Assembly (NCBI RefSeq): GCF_000221045.1
Contig: NC_015856.1
Location: forward strand, 2,996,542-3,060,541
DNA from: Collimonas fungivorans Ter331
GTDB taxonomy: Bacteria; Pseudomonadota; Gammaproteobacteria; Burkholderiales; Burkholderiaceae_D
DNA: 64,000 nucleotides
Reading direction: 5' to 3'
The notes beneath the pieces were generated by a model, which made no database searches, was not told the DNA's origin, and worked only from the letters and a program-made list of their open reading frames with translations. Below are positions 57,868-64,000 of the stretch, piece by piece. Both the position numbers and the translations under genes were made by a program. Numbering within the stretch: the first letter of the stretch is position 1; each line of letters opens with the position of its first letter.

Positions 57868-59643
57868 ATGCATAAAAATAAAGCCGGCACCGGCAGTAGC
57901 GGCCGCGCACCAGCGGCGACTGCGTTATGTGTGTTTTTCTCGGGATTCCTGACCGTCTGCGCCGCTGCATCCGCCCCCGACGCTGTTACGCCCGACGGCG
58001 GCCGATATTACGGCCAGCTGGCGGACGGCAAATTGCAGGGTCAGGGGAAAATGGAATGGGAGAATGGCTCGACCTACGAAGGCGGTTTTGAAAAAGGACT
58101 GTTTTCAGGCAACGGAAAATACCAGTTACATCTTGGCTATTTGTACGAAGGCGAGTTCAAGGATGGCATGAGATCCGGCCAAGGCCGCGCTGTCAATCCC
58201 AGAGGCACCGTGTACGTCGGGCATTTCGCCAATAACGAATTCAACGGTTTTGGAAAACTGACTTCCAGGACCGAGGAATACATCGGCCAGTTCAAGCAAG
58301 GGGCATACGCCGGCAAAGGTGAAGTAAAGTACTCGAACGGACACGCTTCTTACAAAGGTGAATTCGCCAATGGTCAATACCAGGGCAAAGGGCGCTATGA
58401 AGTAAAAGGTGAGGAATTCTATGAAGGAGAATTCGACAAGGGCGAGTTCGCCGGATATGGCATCTTCCAGAGGAAAAACGGCTCCCGATATGCCGGCGCT
58501 TTCAAGAAATGGCTGCCTGACGGCGGCGGCCGGCTTACCGATGCCAGTGGCAATGTCTACGAAGGCGTTTTTTCTGGCGGACGCCTGGTCGGCCAGGGAC
58601 GCTACACCGGCAAGGACGGCAGCAGCTACCAGGGCGGATTCAAGAACTGGAAATACCACGGCCAAGGAATCTACCGGAATGCCAAAGGCGACCAGTACAC
58701 GGGAAATTTTGCGTACGGTCTCTATGAAGGCGAAGGCACCCTGGTTTACGCCACGCCGCAAAAAGACGGCCGCACCAAGGACAGCGGCAACTGGAGCGAA
58801 GGGGTCCTGGAAAATGCGGCGGCGGAAGCGCAGGCCCAGCAAAACATAGAAACCGCGCTGTACCAGCAGCGCGCCCTGCTCGACAAGGCACTGGCGGCAG
58901 TCGCGCCGCGTGAACCGGGCAAGATCAACCTGTACCTGCTGGCTGTCGCCGGCGACGGTTCGCAGGAAGTATTTCACCGCGAAACGGATTTTGTGCAGCA
59001 GCAGTTCGACCGCGATTTCGGCACTCGGGGGCGCTCGGTAGTACTGGTCAACAGCCGCAATACGGTGTCGCAGCAGCCGATGGCGACCGTCACCAGCATC
59101 CGCGAAAGCCTGAACGCCATCGCCGGCCGGATGGACAAGGAAAAGGATATCCTGTTCCTGTACCTGACCAGCCACGGCTCACGCGACCACCAGCTGATGC
59201 TGGCCCAGAACGGCATGGAACTGCGCAATCTCAAGGCTACGGAACTGGGAAAAATGCTGGCTGAGTCCGGCATACGCTGGAAGGTTGTGGTGGTTTCGGC
59301 CTGCTATGCCGGCGGTTTCATCAATCCGTTAAAGGACGAACGCACCATGGTGATCGCCGCCGCGCGTCCTGACCGCACTTCCTTCGGCTGTTCCGACGAC
59401 AACGACTTCACCTATTTCGGACGGGCTTTCTTCCAGAAATCCCTGCCTGGCAGCGCTTCCTTCAGTGCAGCTTTCGACAAGGCCAAAACCCTGGTCGCCA
59501 CCTGGGAGAACGACGATATCAAATCCGCCGGCAAAGACAGTGAAGTGTTGCATTCGGAACCGCAGATATATCACACCTCCCTGATCGACCAGTACCTGAA
59601 GACGTGGCAGGCGCAGCCGAAAACCGCCTCTGCTCAAAGATAG
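57868..59643 (+). CDS. Exported MORN-repeat protein fused to a C13 caspase-like protease
   Basis: A 591-residue protein. A leader-like hydrophobic segment (residues about 17-36: TALCVFFSGFLTVCAAASA) suggests export. About ten MORN repeats follow (about 44-310, pattern YxGxFxxGxxxGxG, for example YEGEFKDGMRSGQG). From about 350 a legumain/caspase-like C13 domain begins (INLYLLAVAGDGSQEVFHRETDF), with the catalytic His436 in LTSHGS and Cys479 in VSACYAGGF. A peptidase fused to membrane-contact repeats is unusual; the substrate is unknown. It is divergent from the Crp/Fnr gene. Confidence 0.85.
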   Translation: MHKNKAGTGSSGRAPAATALCVFFSGFLTVCAAASAPDAVTPDGGRYYGQLADGKLQGQGKMEWENGSTYEGGFEKGLFSGNGKYQLHLGYLYEGEFKDGMRSGQGRAVNPRGTVYVGHFANNEFNGFGKLTSRTEEYIGQFKQGAYAGKGEVKYSNGHASYKGEFANGQYQGKGRYEVKGEEFYEGEFDKGEFAGYGIFQRKNGSRYAGAFKKWLPDGGGRLTDASGNVYEGVFSGGRLVGQGRYTGKDGSSYQGGFKNWKYHGQGIYRNAKGDQYTGNFAYGLYEGEGTLVYATPQKDGRTKDSGNWSEGVLENAAAEAQAQQNIETALYQQRALLDKALAAVAPREPGKINLYLLAVAGDGSQEVFHRETDFVQQQFDRDFGTRGRSVVLVNSRNTVSQQPMATVTSIRESLNAIAGRMDKEKDILFLYLTSHGSRDHQLMLAQNGMELRNLKATELGKMLAESGIRWKVVVVSACYAGGFINPLKDERTMVIAAARPDRTSFGCSDDNDFTYFGRAFFQKSLPGSASFSAAFDKAKTLVATWENDDIKSAGKDSEVLHSEPQIYHTSLIDQYLKTWQAQPKTASAQR

Positions 59644-59659
59644 CGCCCCTGTCCGCCAG

Positions 59660-60061
59660 CTACTCGCTGGCTGCCGGCTCCATATACGCGAATTCCCATG
59701 CGTGGCCGTCCAGGTCGCGGAAACCGTGGCTGTACATGAAACCGTAGTCTTGCGGTTCTTCCGTGGTTCTCGCCCCGGCAGCAAGACCGCCTGCAACCAG
59801 CTTGTCGACCTGGGCGCGGCTGTCGCATGAAACACAGACCAGCACCTCGGTCTGCTTGGTGGCGTCGCATATAGGCTGCTTGGCAAAACCCTGGAAAAAA
59901 TCTTCGACCAGCAGCATGGCGTACAGGTTCTCGCCAAGGATCATGCAGGCCCCTTGGTCGTTGGTGAATTTCGGGTTGAACTCATAACCGAGGCTCTTGA
60001 AGAAATCCTTCGATTTCGGCAAGTCCTTGACCGGCAGGTTGATGAAGATTTGCTTGTGCAT
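59660..60061 (-). CDS. VOC-family (glyoxalase/bleomycin-resistance) protein
   Basis: A 133-residue VOC-fold protein: MHKQIFINLPVKDLPKSKDFFKSLGYEFN, GENLYAMLLVEDFFQGF, ending in YGFMYSHGFRDLDGHAWEFAYM, the last containing typical metal ligand positions. ATG at 60061. The same strand carries a YCII protein and an ECF42-type sigma gene upstream, a common triad in proteobacteria and actinobacteria. Confidence 0.88.
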   Translation of the reverse strand: MHKQIFINLPVKDLPKSKDFFKSLGYEFNPKFTNDQGACMILGENLYAMLLVEDFFQGFAKQPICDATKQTEVLVCVSCDSRAQVDKLVAGGLAAGARTTEEPQDYGFMYSHGFRDLDGHAWEFAYMEPAASE

Positions 60062-60081
60062 GATTGTTCCTTTCAGATAAT

Positions 60082-60444
60082 TCAGACGGTTGCCTGCGTT
60101 GCAGCGATATCGCTGACATCGAGCTCGCGCACCGGGCGCACTTCGATGCTGCCGTAGCGTGCAGGCGGGATCTTCGAAGCCCAGTGGATCGCCTCGTTGA
60201 GGTCCTTGGCTTCTATCATGTAGAAACCCGCCAGCTGTTCCTTGGTTTCGGCGAACGGGCCGTCGGTCAGGGACATCTGGCCGTTGCGCACCCGGATGGT
60301 GGTGGCCGTGTCGGTCGGCTGCAGCGCTTGTCCAGCAACAAAGTGGCCGCTGCCGCGCAGTTCCTCGGCGAAGGCGAAACAGGTGCTGTCCGGACAGGCA
60401 TGCAGCTTGTCATGGGCGAGGTAGACAAGGCACAGATAGTTCAT
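60082..60444 (-). CDS. YCII-domain (DGPF) protein
   Basis: A 120-residue YCII/DGPF domain protein. Start ATG at 60444 (MNYLCLVYLAHDKLHACPD) has GGAG upstream; the longer frame to 60543 lacks one. The hallmark TDGPFAETKEQLAGFYMIEAKDLNEAI is present. These proteins are nearly always encoded beside ECF42-type sigma factors and are thought to be their targets or modulators. Confidence 0.9.
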   Translation of the reverse strand: MNYLCLVYLAHDKLHACPDSTCFAFAEELRGSGHFVAGQALQPTDTATTIRVRNGQMSLTDGPFAETKEQLAGFYMIEAKDLNEAIHWASKIPPARYGSIEVRPVRELDVSDIAATQATV

Positions 60445-60575
60445 GATGGTCTCCAATAATGGCGAGGATGATGGGTGACTACTGGTGGCGCGGCGCGCCG
60501 CCGGGGTCGCTTCATTTGCACTTACACTGAATAGTCGAACCACAGGCAGCGGAATCGACAGTACTCCAAATATTT

Positions 60576-61820
60576 TTATTGTTCAGCCAGGCCGGCCAGG
60601 CGCCGATGCAGGAAGCGCCGCTCCGGTTCTTGCTGGGTCAAGGCCAACGCCCGCCCGTAAGCGGCGCGCGCTTCCGCAACATGGCCCAGGCGCCGATGCA
60701 GGTCGGCCTGCGCGGCGTGCGCCAGATGGTAATTTTGCAACTGGCCGCCGGCAATCAGGCCATCCACCAAAACCAGCCCGGCATCCGGCCCCTGGTGCAT
60801 GGCGACCGCCACTGCACGGTTCAATTCAATCACCGGCGTAGGCTCCAGCCGCAGCAAGGCGTCGTACAGGCCGACGATCTGCGCCCAGTCGGTGGCGTCG
60901 GCGTGGCGGGCGTCGGCATGCACGGCGGAAATCGCGGCCTGCAGGCCGTATGTGCCGAAGCGCCCGGATGACAAGGCGCGCTCCACCAGCGCCGAACCCT
61001 CGGCGATATATTCTGCGTTCCACAAAGTGCGGTCCTGCTCGTCCAGCGGCACCAGGTCGCCGGCCGTCGTGCTGCGCGCGATGCGGCGCGATTCATGCAG
61101 CAGCATCAGCGCCAGCAAGCTCATGACTTCCGACTCCGGCAACAGTTCCAGCAGCAGCCGCGTGAGACGGATCGCTTCCTGCGACAGGTCATGGCGCGTC
61201 AGCGTCTCGCCCGAGGAGGCGGAATAGCCTTCGTTGAACACCAGGTAAATGACGCGCAGCACCGTGTGCAGGCGCGCCGGCAATGCGTCGCGGCCGGGAA
61301 CCTGGTACGGAATGCGGGCGTCGCGGATCTTGGCCTTGGCGCGCACGATGCGCTGCGCCAGCGTCGGCGCCGGCGTCAGGAAGGCATGGGCGATCTCTTC
61401 CGTGCTCAGGCCGCAGACTTCGCGCAAGGTCAGCGCAATCTGCGCGTCCGGCGCCAGCGAGGGATGGCAGCAGGTGAAGATCAGGCGCAGGCGATCGTCC
61501 TCGACATGCTCGCGGTCGTCGTCCGGGGCCTGGCTGTCGTCGGCGATCGCCTCGATCGATTCCGCCACCTCGTCGTAGGCGGTGAACCTGGCGCGGCGGC
61601 GTATGCCGTCGATGGCCTTGAAGCGCCCTGCCGACACCAGCCACGGCACGGGCTTGTCGGGGATGCCGTCGCGCGGCCATTGCTCCATCGCCGCTTTGAA
61701 CGCATCTTGCAAGGCTTCTTCGGCCAGGTCGAAGTCGCCCAGCAGGCGGATCAGCGTGGCGAACACGCGGCGCGATTCGCTGCGGTAAATACCTTCGATC
61801 GTGGCGCTAGTTGACATCAT
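60576..61820 (-). CDS. ECF42-type RNA polymerase sigma factor with C-terminal extension
   Basis: A 414-residue sigma factor: region 2 (GIYRSESRRVFATLIRLLGDFDLAEEALQDAFKAA, then KPVPWLVSAGRFKAIDGIRRRARF), region 4 (LTLREVCGLSTEEIAHAFLTPAPTLAQRIVRAKAKIRD) and a long C-terminal helical/TPR-like extension (about 200-414) typical of the ECF42 group. The ATGATG at 61820 (MMSTSATIEGIYRSES) is chosen; no strong ribosome binding site precedes it. Co-located with YCII and VOC genes on the same strand. The extension replaces an anti-sigma factor. Confidence 0.88.
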   Translation of the reverse strand: MMSTSATIEGIYRSESRRVFATLIRLLGDFDLAEEALQDAFKAAMEQWPRDGIPDKPVPWLVSAGRFKAIDGIRRRARFTAYDEVAESIEAIADDSQAPDDDREHVEDDRLRLIFTCCHPSLAPDAQIALTLREVCGLSTEEIAHAFLTPAPTLAQRIVRAKAKIRDARIPYQVPGRDALPARLHTVLRVIYLVFNEGYSASSGETLTRHDLSQEAIRLTRLLLELLPESEVMSLLALMLLHESRRIARSTTAGDLVPLDEQDRTLWNAEYIAEGSALVERALSSGRFGTYGLQAAISAVHADARHADATDWAQIVGLYDALLRLEPTPVIELNRAVAVAMHQGPDAGLVLVDGLIAGGQLQNYHLAHAAQADLHRRLGHVAEARAAYGRALALTQQEPERRFLHRRLAGLAEQ

Positions 61821-62029
61821 GCGGGCATCGTGTCGGCATCGTATTGGGGTCGTCTCTTGATAGTTTTTTTGCGCGGTGCAGCACACCGCCTGGCGATGGC
61901 TGTTTATTCGGACAGCGCCGTCGCTCCCTGTCCCACGAGAATAATACATTGAATCGCTGCCCTGCCAAGCTCGCCGGTCCGGCGGCGCTACAGATTCTGG
62001 GCTTGACTTCACCATCCAATATAATAGAA

Positions 62030-62044
62030 AATAATTCCATTATT
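62030..62044. promoter_or_regulatory. AT-rich inverted repeat upstream of the HTH-cupin gene
   Basis: AATAAT (62030-62035) TCC ATTATT (62039-62044), a perfect 6-bp inverted repeat in an AT-rich tract 25 bases before the ATG of the regulator gene. Its position fits autoregulation. Confidence 0.5.
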
Positions 62045-62068
62045 ATAGAAACCGAGGAATCGTCTCCC

Positions 62069-62638
62069 ATGGACATCAACGCCCGCATTGCCGCCCGCGT
62101 CAGCTTCTTGCGCCAGGAACGCGGCCTGTCGCTGGATGCGCTGGCTACCCGGTGCAGCGTCAGCCGTTCCATGATTTCCCTGATCGAGAGAGGGCAAAGC
62201 AACGCCACTGCGGTGGTCCTGGAAAAACTGGCGACCGGGCTCGGCGTGATGCTGCCCGCCCTGTTCGAAGATCCGCAGCCGCAAACCGCCCCCCTCATCC
62301 GCCATGCCGACCAGCCGCAATGGCGCGATCCGCAATCGGGCTACGTGCGCCGCAATATCTCGCCGCCGGACCCGCAATCGCCGCTGCGGATCGTGGAAGT
62401 GCTGTTTCCGGCCGGCGCCCGGGTCACTTACGAAACCGCCGCGCGCGAAGCCCTGGTCTACCAGCAGGTATGGATCCTGGAAGGCAAGATGGATATCGCC
62501 GTCGGCGCCGCGCAATATTCGCTCGCAGCCGGCGACTGCCTGGCGTTCCAGCTGGACAGCCCGGTCGCCTACCACAACCCCCATCGCAAACCTGCGCTTT
62601 ACGCCGTCGCCAGCAGCACGGACAACGCGCGCCAATAA
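62069..62638 (+). CDS. XRE-type HTH regulator with cupin domain
   Basis: A 189-residue regulator: HTH about 5-60 (INARIAARVSFLRQERGLSLDALATRCSVSRSMISLIERGQSN), then a cupin C-terminus (LRIVEVLFPAGARVTYETAA, YQQVWILEGKMDIAVGAAQYSLAAGDCLAFQLDSPVAYHN). ATG at 62069 (MDINARIAARV) follows GAGGAAT. The frame extends upstream into the intergenic region without support. It sits 9 bases before a GNAT acetyltransferase gene, so both are likely in one transcript. Confidence 0.88.
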   Translation: MDINARIAARVSFLRQERGLSLDALATRCSVSRSMISLIERGQSNATAVVLEKLATGLGVMLPALFEDPQPQTAPLIRHADQPQWRDPQSGYVRRNISPPDPQSPLRIVEVLFPAGARVTYETAAREALVYQQVWILEGKMDIAVGAAQYSLAAGDCLAFQLDSPVAYHNPHRKPALYAVASSTDNARQ

Positions 62639-62647
62639 GGAACCGCC

Positions 62648-63190
62648 ATGCAAGACAACATACAAATCCGTCGCCTGGACGCGCTTGATCCGGCCGCAAT
62701 TAACGCCCTGAGCGAGATCCTGATCGATTGCGTCGACGGCGGCGCCTCGGTCAGCTTCATGCATCCCCTGACGCGCAGCCGTGCGGACAATTTCTGGAAT
62801 GGCGTCGCTCCCGGCGTAGCCGCCGGCGAACGTTTGCTGCTGGTGGCCCAGGACCAGGACGGTACGATTCTCGGCACGGTGCAGGTGGTGCTGAGCCAGC
62901 CGGAAAACCAGCCGCATCGCGCCGACGTGGCGAAACTGCTGGTTCATCGCAAGGCGCGGCGCGCCGGTTTGGGAGCAGCGCTGGTGACGGCGGCGGAACA
63001 CGCCGCTGCGCTCGCCGGGAAACGCTTGCTGGTGCTCGATACGGTCACCGGCAGCCCAGCGGAGCAGCTATACAAACGGCTGGGATGGCAGGTGTCCGGC
63101 GTGATTCCCGACTATGCGCTATGGCCGGATGGCCGCTTGTGCGCCACGACCGTCTTCTACAAGCACATAGGAAACGGCACGGCAGCCTGA
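62648..63190 (+). CDS. GNAT-family N-acetyltransferase
   Basis: A 180-residue acetyltransferase with the GNAT acetyl-CoA loop in KARRAGLGAALVTAAEH (R-R-x-G-x-G-A form) at about 100-116 and the substrate-side LLVLDTVTGSPAEQLYKRLGWQVSGVIPDYAL. ATG at 62648 follows AAGGAACC. Partner of the upstream HTH-cupin regulator; the substrate (amine, amino acid or antibiotic) is unknown. Confidence 0.9.
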   Translation: MQDNIQIRRLDALDPAAINALSEILIDCVDGGASVSFMHPLTRSRADNFWNGVAPGVAAGERLLLVAQDQDGTILGTVQVVLSQPENQPHRADVAKLLVHRKARRAGLGAALVTAAEHAAALAGKRLLVLDTVTGSPAEQLYKRLGWQVSGVIPDYALWPDGRLCATTVFYKHIGNGTAA

Positions 63191-63195
63191 GCCGG

Positions 63196-64000
63196 CTACT
63201 TCGTGTAAGCGGGGAGCTCTGTTTGCGGCGGTGCGGCGCCGGCGCCAAAGTTGCTGGGGAAACGCGCATCGCGCAGCTTCATGAAAGGCGTTTCGACCAA
63301 TCGATACAGCAAGTATCCGCCCACGATGCTGATCAAGGCGATCAGAACAACTTCGACCGCCGGGTCAATGCCGGCGCGTTTCAGGATCGGGTGAGCGATC
63401 ATCGCGAGCGGCTTGTGCATCAGGTAGATGGCGTAAGACCATGCGGCCAGCTGGGCTGCGCCCGGTATCCGCCAGCGGTACAGGTAGCTGCACGGACTGA
63501 GCGCGGCGACCACCAGCAGCGCGAAGGCGACGGCAATCAGCGAATAGCCGAATCCGCTCATGAAGAAGCCGTAGCCATAGCCCTCGATATAGTAATAATT
63601 GACGGCCAGGTAGAAAAGCAGCGCCACCGCCAGGGCGCCGAAAAACAAGAACAAGTGGCCGCGGCGCAGGATCTTTTGCCAGAGATCGCGGTGAAAATTC
63701 TTCAGGATGGCGACAGCAATACCCGGCAGGAACTCATCAAAGCGGCAAAAGCTCGAGTAGTAGACATTCGGGTAATAGCCACCGACCGCACCGCCGGCCT
63801 CCCGTCCATACTGCAGCCACAGTAGGCTGCGCAGCGCGATCCCGGCCAGCATCAGCAGGCCGAGGGCGACCCAGGCCAGCCGGATCGACTTGCCATACCT
63901 GGCGGCGAGGATGACGGCGGCCGGCAACAACAGATAAAACTGTTCCTCTATGCACAGCGACCAGGCATGGGAAAAAGCGGTTCCCGGCTGCAGCCACAGA
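63196..64000 (-). CDS. Acyltransferase family 3 (OafA/YrhL-like), cut by the right edge
   Basis: A partial integral-membrane O-acyltransferase running off the right end; only the C-terminal part is seen. On the minus strand the reading frame continues from 64000 as SLCIEEQFYLLLPAAVILAA, the acyltransferase 3 hallmark. Several hydrophobic segments follow (AWVALGLLMLAGIAL, HLFLFFGALAVALLFYLAV), then MHKPLAMIAHPILKRAG and YLLYRLVETPFMKLR. The enzyme adds acetyl or other acyl groups to surface polysaccharides or lipids. The stop is at 63196, 5 bases from the convergent GNAT gene. Confidence 0.85.
   Translation of the reverse strand, partial: LWLQPGTAFSHAWSLCIEEQFYLLLPAAVILAARYGKSIRLAWVALGLLMLAGIALRSLLWLQYGREAGGAVGGYYPNVYYSSFCRFDEFLPGIAVAILKNFHRDLWQKILRRGHLFLFFGALAVALLFYLAVNYYYIEGYGYGFFMSGFGYSLIAVAFALLVVAALSPCSYLYRWRIPGAAQLAAWSYAIYLMHKPLAMIAHPILKRAGIDPAVEVVLIALISIVGGYLLYRLVETPFMKLRDARFPSNFGAGAAPPQTELPAYTK

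Overview
The window reads as chromosomal DNA of a betaproteobacterium, most likely family Oxalobacteraceae (Collimonas- or Herbaspirillum-like). The reasons are high-GC codon use, Burkholderiales-type families (DUF4148, DUF2917, Gcr-type membrane protein, GalE-like threonine dehydrogenase next to kbl) and the gene order parE / lytic transglycosylase / parC. The genus is an inference from family knowledge. I see no rRNA, tRNA, CRISPR array, insertion sequence or prophage.

Layout. 1-5.9 kb: heavy-metal RND efflux locus (czcA start, czcB, czcC, two small exported proteins) divergent from an OmpR-type regulator and a sensor kinase that carries a +1 frameshift; a metal-regulator palindrome lies between them. 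6-12.4 kb: two small cytochromes c, a Gcr-type membrane protein, a MoxR/CoxE-like ATPase-VWA pair, and a protein with a degenerate receiver. 12.7-18.3 kb: both topoisomerase IV subunits around a lytic transglycosylase, ending in a 22-bp perfect hairpin. 18.3-23.8 kb: amino-acid genes (aminotransferase, RidA, EamA and LysE exporters, DUF2917) divergent from a MocR-type regulator, with five copies of a 10-bp direct repeat between them. 23.8-30.6 kb: htpG with a sigma-32-like promoter, then a VIT/DUF2135 secreted protein divergent from an ECF sigma/anti-sigma-like pair. 30.6-34.5 kb: a FitAB-type toxin-antitoxin pair and a threonine-to-glycine module (tdh, kbl) with its HTH-cupin regulator. 34.5-38.6 kb: a glycine-zipper lipoprotein, then an AT-rich, tightly coupled four-gene operon: small membrane protein, Lgt-like protein lacking the usual catalytic His, Sel1-like protein, and a cysteine-rich radical SAM enzyme resembling archaeal tetraether synthase and bacterial membrane-spanning-lipid synthases. 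This is the best candidate for an undescribed system.

38.6-49.2 kb: a branched-chain-type ABC transporter cluster with two acyl-CoA ligase-like enzymes and an SDR, divergent from a Crp/Fnr regulator, then a DNA glycosylase. 49.3-56 kb: spermidine-synthase-like protein, orphan PilB/GspE ATPase, orphan sugar-binding protein, PPi-type phosphofructokinase convergent with class I aldolase. 56-64 kb: OsmC and an OsmB-like lipoprotein, a Crp/Fnr regulator, an exported MORN-repeat/C13 caspase-like protease, a VOC/YCII/ECF42-type sigma cluster, an HTH-cupin regulator with a GNAT enzyme, and an acyltransferase cut by the right edge.

Several starts were moved inward from the longest open frame using visible ribosome binding sites; each is noted. 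Long open frames antisense to the high-GC genes were treated as shadows.
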